Below, piece by piece: positions 33,646 through 41,855 of a stretch of 64,000 nt of DNA. Source of the stretch: Thermoplasmata archaeon (GTDB lineage Archaea; Thermoplasmatota; Thermoplasmata; Sysuiplasmatales; Sysuiplasmataceae); the NCBI GenBank assembly GCA_021806165.1, contig JAJZXY010000013.1, positions 1 through 64,000 on the forward strand, written 5' to 3'. The notes below the pieces were generated by a model. That model saw only the letters and a list, made by a program, of their open reading frames with translations. It had not been told where the DNA came from and did not search any database. Position 1 is the stretch's first letter, and every line of letters begins with the position of its first letter. Position numbers and translations under genes: made by a program.

Positions 33646-36600
33646 TCACTCGAATTCGGTCAGCTTTACCATGCGCACGCCGTCGCTCTCGAACAGGCTG
33701 TCCATTGAGCGCTCTATGAGCTCGATGCGCTGCAGTGTGTAGAGGGGGAGGTTGAACTGCCTGACAATCTCCTTGGTGACCTCCAGGTATTTCTTCACAC
33801 TCGCCTCATGGACAGTGAGCGTGAGCTCGTGGCCGCAGTAGCACTTTCCCCTCAGCGGTATGCGCCTGTACTTCGAGCCGCACTTTGTGCATCTGAGGAC
33901 CTGTCCCGAAAAACTCTTGAGATTCCCTATCATGTCCGGGAGGAAGTGCCTTGTTATCACCCTGTACGCCACATCTCCCGCATCCACGGCCCTTATCTTC
34001 TGTGCCAGCCTGAGCTGCGCCCAGAGCTTCTCCTGCATGCTGCCCAGGGTGCTGTAGGTCGACTCCTTCGGGCCCTCTGATATGCTCTTCGTGTCATGTG
34101 TGAAACCGAACCCCTCGTACTGCGCTGCAGTCTGCACCCTCGGCCCGACGGTGTCCATGATATTCTCCACCTCCTTGGGCCTGGCGTAGTGCATTGTGGC
34201 GTCATAGAATTCAGGGGGATATTCGCTCAGCAGGTCGATGTTGTGCGCCTCCTTGTCTATCTCGTTGGGGTCGATTATGAGCGACAGGACTAGAGGTGCG
34301 TCCATGAGCCCGCCCCTGCTGGCAGGAAGGTAGGATCTTGAGAAGTTGAGAAGAGCGTCAAGGAGCAGTATCATTGAATCCTCGTCGCCGTCCGCGTTCC
34401 TCCTCTTCGCAGCATGGAAGAACGGGTGCCCGTACCCCACGTTGGAATCTGTGAATCCTATGATCCTGCAGAGTATTCCTCCTGATGTATGCGGCGCCAG
34501 TCCCACTGCAAGGTGGCCGATCAGGTCCACATTGTCTGAAAGACGGTAATACGGCTCCATCCTGTAGAACTTGACGAGCATCTCGTCCACGAAGTCGGCG
34601 ACCCTCCTCATGTAGTCGCCGAACTTCACTGAAGGGACTACATCCTGCACCCTGAGCTCGCACAGCTGGTCCTCGTCCACAAGTTCCATCCCGTGCACAT
34701 CCTTAGTGTAGCCTAGCTCCCTTGCCTTCTCCACGCTCAGGTGTATCTCGGACGGCCTGAAATGGGTGAGAGGGACGTCTGTCATATCGAACCTGATGGT
34801 GCCGTCCCTGAAGGTCGAGACGCCATGTTTTGCCCTCAGTATGCCCTTCTGCAGAGGTTCCGGCGTCCTTGCCGAAGAGATGAGACCCTGAACCCCCTTC
34901 ATGTCGTAGTATCTGTTCTCCCCGACCGAGCTCATTGCCTCTGAAAGGAGCTTCTGGACGTCGACCCTGTACTGCCTGCTCTCCTTCCTCGAATAAGTGT
35001 GAGCCCCGCACCCGCATCTTCCTGTGAATGTCTCATTGCCGCAGTCGGGGCAGACGCGTGAATTCATTTCAAGCGTCACCTCCCTCTTCTTTGCAGCTTC
35101 GGAGAAGAGGCGCTGCATGCCGCCTGCCTGGGTGAGCGGGAAGAGGACATGCGGGGCGGGTTTCATCTTCCTCTCCGCCGCCTTCTCCGGCCTGGCCATC
35201 CTTGCACCTATGCGTGTGACCGCCCTCGCCCTGACCTCGACGCCGGCCATGGCGCTTACAGTCTCCAGCACGGTGGAGAACATCCCAGGCTGGCTCCTGC
35301 GCTTCATTCCGCCCCCCTCCCAGGAGAGGCCAAGGCAGAGCAGGAGTGCGTCCGTCTGCCATCCCACAGTTATGATCCCGCCTGAAACAGTGTGGAGGAC
35401 ACCAAGTTTCTCCAGCAGCGGCTTAACATTCCCTTCAGGCAGCTTCAGCGTCCGATCCACCACGCTCCCTGAGGCCGAAACTGCGTCAACCAGCTCGTAG
35501 AGTTCACTCATGCTGATGTCGCTCCAGAAGAGGTTGTACTTCGGATGGAGCGGAACCGAATACTGCCTTGAGAATTTCAGCGCTTCCTCAAGAGACTGGC
35601 CTGCAAGGTCCCGGGGTATGCTGCACCCCTTCTTCCTGAGGAGCGCCCTGTGCCACTCAAGCGTATAGCCTGCCGGAACGAGCGGATGATTGTTCTCAAG
35701 AAATTCGCCGTAGGGGATGAGTATCTCCCCCACATCGATTATCTCGCTGACCGCATGGGCGTTCGCCTGCGCCTCCTCCACCGTGTTCAGCTGGACCACG
35801 GACCCGTCCTTCAGCAGCACTATCGGTCCCTCTATGCCGTCGCACGGCGTCACAGCCCCCGCCTTCCCGGGCCTCTCGAGCTTGATCTGCGTCCCGATGG
35901 CCATGAAACTGTCCATGACGAACATGGTGGCGGGATTGATTGCCACCGCGGCAAGCCCGGTGGTCCTTCCCCTTCCATATCTCAGCCTGAAGCCGCCGGC
36001 GCGGGACGGATGGCAGAAGATCGGCCTGCCGGCTACCATGTCCCTGACATACTTCTCGCTGGGGAGTATCCTCTTCTCATCGTCATCATCTGATGAGACT
36101 GTCTTTGATGAAAGCTTCTCGAGGAACTGCCAGCCGTCGAGCTTCAGGCCGTTGACATGCTTCATGATCTTGGATGCCTTCTGGCACATGCCGTCGGCAA
36201 TTACTATGCACGCCCCTCCCCTCAGCCTGTTGGTTGCAATGCGCGGCAAATCCCTGTAGCCAGAGACTTCCTCGTCCTCAGTCCCCTCTCCGTCAATGCA
36301 TATGGGGCAGTTCGTTACCAGAAGCTCAATCTCTGCCGGTGAAGGCTCGTACTGGAGGTGCTGCTTCTGCCTGTACAGGGGGATTTCCTCCTTGAAGCGC
36401 TCGATTTCCTGCTCAGTTGCCCTGTATGCTCCTATACCGAGCCTCCTCCTCACAACATCTGCAATTAGGACGCTCAGCGCCTGGCCGGTGCCGCCTGCTG
36501 ACCTGATCGGGCCGGAAAAGAAGAGTGTGACGTATTCCGAACCGTCCCCGTTCTTAGCAAGCTTGACGCCGGCTATGCCTTCAAGCGGTGCCACCAGAAT

Positions 36601-36954
36601 GCCCTCCGTCAGAATCGCGAGTCCGACCCTGATTGCCTTTTCAAGCAGCTCCAGATTGTTGTCACCCCCCTCGGAGGCTATCTCCCCCGCTATTATGAGT
36701 GACATCTCCTCCCTGTTGTATTTCTCGGCAAGGTTGCGTATCCTGCCGGCGACGCCAGTCACCTTGTAGTCGGCCAGCAGCTTCTCCACGCGAGATGCCA
36801 TGTCTTCGGCGAACGGAATCTCCACGAACGTTTCAGGATCGAGGCCCCTGCTCCTTGCGACTTCAGCTATCGTGGAGCACCTGTTCGCCTCATCAGAAAG
36901 CGCTGAAAAGTAGCTCTCCATCCTGGGAGATGCAGCAATCCTTGAATTTCCCAC
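33646..36954 (-). CDS. polC: DNA polymerase D large subunit (DP2), catalytic
   Basis: Catalytic subunit of the archaeal replicative polymerase PolD. N-terminal DxETFVEIPFAEDMASRVEKLL, GPIRSAGGTGQALSV and CPICIDGEGTEDEEV are family hallmarks. The catalytic region reads RRNADGDEDSMILLLDALLNFS; the two Asp residues of NxDGDE bind metal (most relatives have Cys rather than Ala before the first Asp). Two zinc modules occur: CPDCGNETFTGRCGCG and CTKCGSKYRRIPLRGKCYCG. 1102 residues. The start GTG 36954 gives an 11-residue extension; ATG 36921 (MESYFSAL) matches the family better. No intein. Confidence 0.95.
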   Translation of the reverse strand: MGNSRIAASPRMESYFSALSDEANRCSTIAEVARSRGLDPETFVEIPFAEDMASRVEKLLADYKVTGVAGRIRNLAEKYNREEMSLIIAGEIASEGGDNNLELLEKAIRVGLAILTEGILVAPLEGIAGVKLAKNGDGSEYVTLFFSGPIRSAGGTGQALSVLIADVVRRRLGIGAYRATEQEIERFKEEIPLYRQKQHLQYEPSPAEIELLVTNCPICIDGEGTEDEEVSGYRDLPRIATNRLRGGACIVIADGMCQKASKIMKHVNGLKLDGWQFLEKLSSKTVSSDDDDEKRILPSEKYVRDMVAGRPIFCHPSRAGGFRLRYGRGRTTGLAAVAINPATMFVMDSFMAIGTQIKLERPGKAGAVTPCDGIEGPIVLLKDGSVVQLNTVEEAQANAHAVSEIIDVGEILIPYGEFLENNHPLVPAGYTLEWHRALLRKKGCSIPRDLAGQSLEEALKFSRQYSVPLHPKYNLFWSDISMSELYELVDAVSASGSVVDRTLKLPEGNVKPLLEKLGVLHTVSGGIITVGWQTDALLLCLGLSWEGGGMKRRSQPGMFSTVLETVSAMAGVEVRARAVTRIGARMARPEKAAERKMKPAPHVLFPLTQAGGMQRLFSEAAKKREVTLEMNSRVCPDCGNETFTGRCGCGAHTYSRKESRQYRVDVQKLLSEAMSSVGENRYYDMKGVQGLISSARTPEPLQKGILRAKHGVSTFRDGTIRFDMTDVPLTHFRPSEIHLSVEKARELGYTKDVHGMELVDEDQLCELRVQDVVPSVKFGDYMRRVADFVDEMLVKFYRMEPYYRLSDNVDLIGHLAVGLAPHTSGGILCRIIGFTDSNVGYGHPFFHAAKRRNADGDEDSMILLLDALLNFSRSYLPASRGGLMDAPLVLSLIIDPNEIDKEAHNIDLLSEYPPEFYDATMHYARPKEVENIMDTVGPRVQTAAQYEGFGFTHDTKSISEGPKESTYSTLGSMQEKLWAQLRLAQKIRAVDAGDVAYRVITRHFLPDMIGNLKSFSGQVLRCTKCGSKYRRIPLRGKCYCGHELTLTVHEASVKKYLEVTKEIVRQFNLPLYTLQRIELIERSMDSLFESDGVRMVKLTEFE

Positions 36955-37023
36955 CTTAACCAGGCTCTGTCCATCAGTAGATGGAGAAGTACATTAATCT
37001 TTTTTCCGGCCGGCATGAGTCGA

Positions 37024-37689
37024 CTATCGCCTGAGGAATTCACCGCAGGACACGCAGACCACGGATCTCTCGCTCACCTCTGCACCGCATCCCGGGCACC
37101 TGACAAGCTTCTCCTCGGCAGCTGCATCCCCTGTCCTCTCCCTGCGCTGCACCTTCTTTGCCTCTCTTGGCTTCTCCCTTGTTATAGGTGCAATCCTGAA
37201 GCGCATGCCGCCGGGCTGTATTGCCCTCACCGAGGGTGGTCTGACATTCCTTCCTTTCATATTCCCTGTGATTTCCCAGTCGTCAGGCACTTCGGCAATC
37301 CTTCCTTCGCCTGTCCTGAACGGTATGTCTTCCTCAGCCTGCTCCAACCTGCGCACGTCGTCTGCAGCCCTCTCACCATCATCGGCCGGAGGCATTGGTT
37401 CCTCACTGCCTGGCGCTTCCCTCTCCTGTTCAGTTTCATCCGTGTCGCCGGGGGCAGCCTGCGGCGGCAGGGGCATTCTTCCTTTTGAAGCCTCCAGTCC
37501 TATGTTCTGCATGATATGAAGGGCGTTGTCATACTCGGCGGCCAGGAGGTCAATTTCCCTCCGAAGCCTGCTAGTCAACTGACCCAGATCGTCATGTCCC
37601 TTCAGATCATCACCTATGGCGGTAGCGTGACTTAGACCCCCGATGACAGTAAAAAGGATTGCCCGCGGGTTCCTTCTTTTGATAGTCAA
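37024..37689 (-). CDS. Zinc-ribbon protein of unknown function, coupled to a NOG1-type GTPase
   Basis: Unrecognised, 221 residues. The N-terminal 70 residues are helical, the middle is Glu/Pro-rich and likely disordered, and the C-terminus is one zinc ribbon (CPGCGAEVSERSVVCVSCGEF). The TTG start overlaps the stop of the GTPase gene (TTGA), so the proteins are probably made together. It might be a small partner of the GTPase or of ribosomal assembly; that is inference from position. Confidence 0.6.
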   Translation of the reverse strand: MTIKRRNPRAILFTVIGGLSHATAIGDDLKGHDDLGQLTSRLRREIDLLAAEYDNALHIMQNIGLEASKGRMPLPPQAAPGDTDETEQEREAPGSEEPMPPADDGERAADDVRRLEQAEEDIPFRTGEGRIAEVPDDWEITGNMKGRNVRPPSVRAIQPGGMRFRIAPITREKPREAKKVQRRERTGDAAAEEKLVRCPGCGAEVSERSVVCVSCGEFLRR

Positions 37690-38642
37690 GATCCTGTCTG
37701 CCCAGGAAAGGCTGCCAGTTGCCTGTCCACCACTTTCAGAAGCTCTTCCATGCCCTCCCCCGTCAGGGATGATACAGACAGCCCTTCCGCTTTCTTCAGG
37801 TCAGCCTTGCTGTAGACCGTGACATGCCTCGGCATGTCAAACTCCCTGATGATAGAGTCGCGGAGCTGAATCTGCTCCTCCACCCCATAGCCGCAGCTTC
37901 CGGACGGGTCAATCACGTAGACCAGAAGCTGGGCAAGGTGGCGAATCGCAAGCAGCGCCTTCCGCTCATAGGCATTCCTAGTCTCAAGAGCCCTCTCGGT
38001 GAGTCCGGGACAGTCGACAAACTGCACCTTCCTCCAGCCTATCATCCTGTGGCCCACTATCAGCCTGGTGGTTGTGAAGGGGTATGCCTCGACCCTGGTC
38101 CTGGCGTTGGAGAGCCTCGAGATAAGCATGCTCTTCCCGACATTGGGGAAGCCCGCTATCACAACGCTGTCCCCCTCCTGCAGTTCCGGCACCTCCCTGA
38201 GCTTTACCGAGGCATCCGCAAGGAGCTCTATGTCGGGTGCAGCCTCCGAAATGATGGATGCGACCCTGCCATAGGCCGAGTCCCTCAGCGCATGTATTCT
38301 CTGGACTGTGCCGCTCTTGGCAATCTCCCTGGCGATCCTGTTGGTGACAGTCACAATCCTGTTCTTTGCCACGTGGACCCTCGCTATGCTGATCTTGAGC
38401 CTGTCAGCACCGACCAGAATGTCAGCTATCTCCCATTCGAACTTGCTCTTCTCGAAAGAGGGGAAGCCTGTAACATAAGAGGAGAATTCCCTGTCCGCCC
38501 TGTCCGATATCGCGTGCAGCTTCCGTATGCTTCTGGCCTTCATCTTTGAAAGTGGATCCCTGCCGCCTGCCTGCACCTTAGAGGCGGCCCTGAACAGCAT
38601 CTCCACGATTTCATCCGGCTTCTTCACTGCAGGCAGCTTCAT
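37686..38642 (-). CDS. NOG1-type GTPase
   Basis: 318-residue OBG/HflX-like superfamily protein of the NOG1 group, implicated in 60S/50S ribosome assembly. An N-terminal helical domain (about 1-155) precedes the G domain: G1 GFPNVGKS, a G2 threonine in YPFTTTRL, G3 DCPGL, and YSKADLK at the G4 position, where NKxD is usual. The G4 change from Asn to Ser should weaken guanine selectivity. Start ATG 38642. Overlaps the zinc-ribbon gene downstream. Confidence 0.87.
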   Translation of the reverse strand: MKLPAVKKPDEIVEMLFRAASKVQAGGRDPLSKMKARSIRKLHAISDRADREFSSYVTGFPSFEKSKFEWEIADILVGADRLKISIARVHVAKNRIVTVTNRIAREIAKSGTVQRIHALRDSAYGRVASIISEAAPDIELLADASVKLREVPELQEGDSVVIAGFPNVGKSMLISRLSNARTRVEAYPFTTTRLIVGHRMIGWRKVQFVDCPGLTERALETRNAYERKALLAIRHLAQLLVYVIDPSGSCGYGVEEQIQLRDSIIREFDMPRHVTVYSKADLKKAEGLSVSSLTGEGMEELLKVVDRQLAAFPGQTGS

Positions 38643-38736
38643 CCAGGTCCTCTCACCTCCATTTAACCTATGTCATTGATAAATGTGACGTACGGATGAA
38701 GAAAGTATTTCTCATTGCAGTTTCAATCCCTCCGTG

Positions 38737-39435
38737 ATGAACAAGTATCCTGAAAATGACAGGTATTCGCTCGAGCCGTCATTCGACCTTCTCTATGACG
38801 GGAAGCTGCTTCTCACCGCCGGGGAGTTTTCCTCGCTCAGGTCATCAGGTGCAGGCGGAGGCGCCGGAGGCTCAATGCTCTCCAGCATCGATGAGCGTTC
38901 AAAGTCGCTTCTCGGCGTTCCTGCGTTCACTGCCAATCCGGGAGTTTTTACGCCGGAATTCGCCGCAGCTCTCGACATATTCGAGATAAAGGCACAGCTT
39001 TCGAGGGAGCAGCTGGTGCACAGGTGGAAGAGTCCAAGCGTCGCAGCCGACTCCATAGTCTACAGAGATGGCTCGCTCCTGCTCGTCAGGAGGAAGAAGG
39101 ACCCCTACAAGGGCTACTACGCCCTTCCGGGGGGAATCCTTGACGATGATGAAACGCTGGAAGAGTGTGCTGTCAGGGAGCTGTTCGAGGAAACAGGGCT
39201 GCGCGGAGAGGTTGCAGGCCTGCTGGACATATTCTCGGACCCGAGGAGGGATCCGCGTGTCAGGATGGTGTCTGCGATTTTCGTTGTCCAGGCAGTCGGC
39301 GGGGAGCTGAGGGCCGGGGATGATGCCTCTGATGCACTGTTCATGGATATCGGCAGGCTGCCCGACCTGGCCTATGACCACAACAGGGCCGTGGAGGAAT
39401 TCAGGAACTCACGCTTTTTCACACGGCAGGGGTAA
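38737..39435 (+). CDS. Nudix hydrolase with an extra N-terminal domain
   Basis: Hydrolyses a nucleoside diphosphate linked to another group. The Nudix box GGILDDDETLEECAVRELFEETGL (about 131-154) is complete with both catalytic glutamates. The first 95 residues, with a Gly-rich stretch, are not part of the Nudix fold and are unassigned; some MutT-like proteins with this layout are ADP-ribose pyrophosphatases. ATG 38737 directly follows an in-frame GTG (38734). Its 3' end overlaps the zinc-ribbon gene on the other strand by 17 nt. Confidence 0.85.
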   Translation: MNKYPENDRYSLEPSFDLLYDGKLLLTAGEFSSLRSSGAGGGAGGSMLSSIDERSKSLLGVPAFTANPGVFTPEFAAALDIFEIKAQLSREQLVHRWKSPSVAADSIVYRDGSLLLVRRKKDPYKGYYALPGGILDDDETLEECAVRELFEETGLRGEVAGLLDIFSDPRRDPRVRMVSAIFVVQAVGGELRAGDDASDALFMDIGRLPDLAYDHNRAVEEFRNSRFFTRQG

Positions 39436-39994
39436 GCATCTCCCCCTCCCTGTAGTAGGGAAGGAAGACAAGCTTTTCGTGGACTGGCTCGATATCGAAG
39501 CCGCTGCTCATGTCATCATTCCTGCCCTCTGAAGTCTCTGCGGCCAGGAAGTAGTATCCTACCTCCACCTTTGCGGCCCCGCTGCCCTTTGAGCATTTGA
39601 GGTGCTCTGTGTCGTTGAATGAGAAGGTGGTAGAGTATGACGGATTGTTTGCTGTCATGTAGCCGCCGGCCTCTAGCATCTGCCTCGGTCCCAGCTCCGC
39701 TGCCGGCACATAGACGAATATCTTCCCTGCATTCCCATCCTTGATGAAATTGCTGACATTCCTGTGCATCTCCCCTCCGCCGCTTATCCTGAAATTGCAG
39801 AAGAAGCGCCAGAAAGGTATGTAGACCTTCTCCCCGTCGCTTACATGCGCATACTTTGCAATCTCAACATCCACGCTGGAGCGCTCTCCAGGTTCGTGGA
39901 GAGACTTGCAGGACGGGCAGTAGGCGAGCACCTCGTCCTTCTCCATCCTGGTGCTCCTCCCGCACCTGGGGCACTTCTCCGCAACCGGATTCAT
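39419..39994 (-). CDS. Zinc-ribbon protein, third of a coupled three-gene operon
   Basis: I do not recognise a named family. 191 residues: an N-terminal zinc ribbon (CPRCG at 8-12 and CPSC at 26-29) then a domain containing VYIPFWRFFCNFRISGGGEM, a motif shared with the two genes upstream (aromatic-x-P-x-W/F). It lacks the C-terminal membrane hairpin of its relatives. The start overlaps the previous gene's stop (ATGA). Probably a soluble partner of the membrane-anchored paralogues. Confidence 0.65.
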   Translation of the reverse strand: MNPVAEKCPRCGRSTRMEKDEVLAYCPSCKSLHEPGERSSVDVEIAKYAHVSDGEKVYIPFWRFFCNFRISGGGEMHRNVSNFIKDGNAGKIFVYVPAAELGPRQMLEAGGYMTANNPSYSTTFSFNDTEHLKCSKGSGAAKVEVGYYFLAAETSEGRNDDMSSGFDIEPVHEKLVFLPYYREGEMLTPAV

Positions 39995-40887
39995 GTACTG
40001 GCCCTCCTTCCCTTTGGTTTGGGACTAAGCCTGGAGCTCTTCAGTGCCAGCCTGAGCATGTTTGTAATTCCGAAAAGGGCAGCACCCGCCACTATCAGTC
40101 CAATGCCTGTGCCATGTATCCCTTCCATGAATGACATTGCGGTCCCCGCCGCCACAGTGCAGCCGCTTACCAGTGCCAGCGCAGTTTCCGAGAGAATCTT
40201 CTCGTCCGCCACCTGTATGTCCACCACATTCATCGACTGACCTGTGATGCCGTCTATTGTGAGCGAATGCTCACCGTTGCGCGTCCTGAACCTGACAATC
40301 CAGGCGGGGTAGAGTGCAAGGACTGGATCACGAAGGCTGATTGTGACGCGGTTACCGTCCTCCGGTCCTCCCGCAACAGATGCGACCTCCTCCTCCATGA
40401 GTCTTTCAGCCTCCTCCCTGAGTTCAGACGGTCCGATCTTGACATGCATCATCGGGAAGTCCCTGTCAGGTGAAATGTGCGCATCCGAACCATTGATATC
40501 CTTCGGGACGCCGATCCTTGACGCATTCTCGTAGGCTGGTATTCTCATCTCCCTGCTCATGCTCAGCGGAAGGACCTCCCCTTCCGGACTCCTGAACCAC
40601 CCGGTTGCATGGCATACAGCCTTCCAAACCGGAAGGTGGATTGGGAATGTCTCCACTATTTCAAGTCTTGAACGCCTGGATCTGCCCAGCTTTGGCTCGA
40701 CAATCTCCATGGCCCTCTCCCTCGCGTCATCCATCTGCAGCTCGTTTGAATATGTGAGTATCCACGCACCGGAGCTGTCCCTCGGCAGCCTGTGCGCTGT
40801 GCCGCATGAGGGGCAAGATGCCACCGGTGAAAACTCCTCAAACAGCACAGGTGCACCGCATTCCATGCATCCGCTTTTTGAAATCAA
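39991..40887 (-). CDS. Membrane-anchored zinc-ribbon protein, second of the operon
   Basis: 298 residues, unrecognised. N-terminal zinc ribbon (CMECG and CPSCG), a central domain with FPIHLPVWKAVCHATGWF and LYPAWIVRFRTRNGEHSLTID, and a C-terminal pair of membrane helices (about 230-250 and 258-280) followed by a basic tail. The motif YPAWxxxFxxxxGxxxxTIDGxxG is shared with the next gene upstream. Such anchored zinc proteins could bring a soluble partner to the membrane; function unknown. Confidence 0.65.
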   Translation of the reverse strand: MISKSGCMECGAPVLFEEFSPVASCPSCGTAHRLPRDSSGAWILTYSNELQMDDARERAMEIVEPKLGRSRRSRLEIVETFPIHLPVWKAVCHATGWFRSPEGEVLPLSMSREMRIPAYENASRIGVPKDINGSDAHISPDRDFPMMHVKIGPSELREEAERLMEEEVASVAGGPEDGNRVTISLRDPVLALYPAWIVRFRTRNGEHSLTIDGITGQSMNVVDIQVADEKILSETALALVSGCTVAAGTAMSFMEGIHGTGIGLIVAGAALFGITNMLRLALKSSRLSPKPKGRRAST

Positions 40888-40889
40888 GT

Positions 40890-41660
40890 TCAGTCACCCC
40901 TGTGCCTGCGGGCATGGTAAATGGCATATCCGGCAGTGGCTGCGACCACCGCCGCCGCAAATATCCAGTTGATGAGTGCAAGAGCACCCTCGGCGCCTAT
41001 GACTGCAAACGCTGCAGCCGCGAAAGGCATGGAACTCCTGCGCTCTATCTCCACGCTGAGGTCTCCAGATACCCTCCCGCTGCAGCCGTCAACTGTAACA
41101 GTGTTGAGCCTACCTTTGTAAACGTACTGGGTGCACCAGAAAGGGTAGTAGACCACCGTCCTGGTTGTGGGGTCGACCGAGAGGAGCTTTGTATACGCGC
41201 CTGGGCCCAGGCTGGGGCGCATTACCTCCCCGTCACCAAGGGTCGCCTCGTCCAGCGCATGCATCTCCACATGCGAGAAATCGATATTCCTTATGCCGGG
41301 TTCGGGAGACGCCGTTGCGCTTGCAACAACTGTCCCCTTGCGGCCATCCCTGAGCGTGCCGAATACAAAGACAGGGAAATAGCGCCTGGTCATTTTGGCC
41401 AGCTCGATGTGTCTTGAGAATTCGCGTCCCCCCTTAACGCCGGAAGCCCATTCCATGACGTTCTCCGTTGCCTCCTCAACCGTGACCTTGCACGGTGCAA
41501 AGAGTGGCACATATGTGCCATAGTCATCGAAGTGGAACTTCGCGCCGCATCTGGCACATGAGGCAGGTGACGACTCCGGCCTGCTGACCACTGGGGCAGT
41601 GCACGAGGGGCAGCTCAGTCCCTGCAACCTGCAGCCCTCCCGCACACCGACACTGAACAT
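40890..41660 (-). CDS. Membrane-anchored zinc-ribbon protein, first of the operon
   Basis: 256 residues, unrecognised. N-terminal zinc ribbon (CPSC at 17-20 and CARCG at 35-39), a middle domain with YFPVFVFGTLRDGRKGTVVAS and VVYYPFWCTQYVYKGRLNTV, and a C-terminal hairpin of two membrane helices (about 205-225 and 229-248) ending in ARRHRG. The aromatic-Pro-Phe/Trp motif and zinc ribbon are shared with the next two genes, so the operon arose by duplication. An inverted repeat overlaps its TATA region upstream. Confidence 0.65.
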   Translation of the reverse strand: MFSVGVREGCRLQGLSCPSCTAPVVSRPESSPASCARCGAKFHFDDYGTYVPLFAPCKVTVEEATENVMEWASGVKGGREFSRHIELAKMTRRYFPVFVFGTLRDGRKGTVVASATASPEPGIRNIDFSHVEMHALDEATLGDGEVMRPSLGPGAYTKLLSVDPTTRTVVYYPFWCTQYVYKGRLNTVTVDGCSGRVSGDLSVEIERRSSMPFAAAAFAVIGAEGALALINWIFAAAVVAATAGYAIYHARRHRGD

Positions 41661-41701
41661 GTTTTCAGAACATTAGGCATAGCTATCCCATCCGTCAGAC
41701 A

Positions 41702-41728
41702 AATCGTCATACGATTATATTTAAATTT
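41702..41728 (-). promoter_or_regulatory. Operator-like palindrome next to a TATA box
   Basis: AATCGT-CAT-ACGATT (41702-41716) directly abuts TATATTTAAATTT. Read on the minus strand the TATA box comes first and the palindrome lies between it and the expected transcription start, the usual place for a repressor site of the zinc-ribbon operon. On the plus strand it would be an upstream activator site for the oxidoreductase gene. Direction cannot be fixed by sequence alone. Confidence 0.5.
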
Positions 41729-41855
41729 CCATTGCATGAATCGGAGGTGGTCAGGGCAGCGCATGACCACTCCGGGATGGGTCAGTTAACACAATGACGG
41801 CAACGCTTATCTCCTCATCCGGCTAACCATCATGCCGGAGCACCGAGGTGAGAAT

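Noticed and set aside
33646-36954. Intein in PolD large subunit
   Set aside because: The protein is continuous through the catalytic NxDGDE region and zinc modules with no splice-junction motifs or extra length.
37824-38549. 241-codon plus-strand frame opposite the NOG1-type GTPase
   Set aside because: Mirror frame of a conserved gene.
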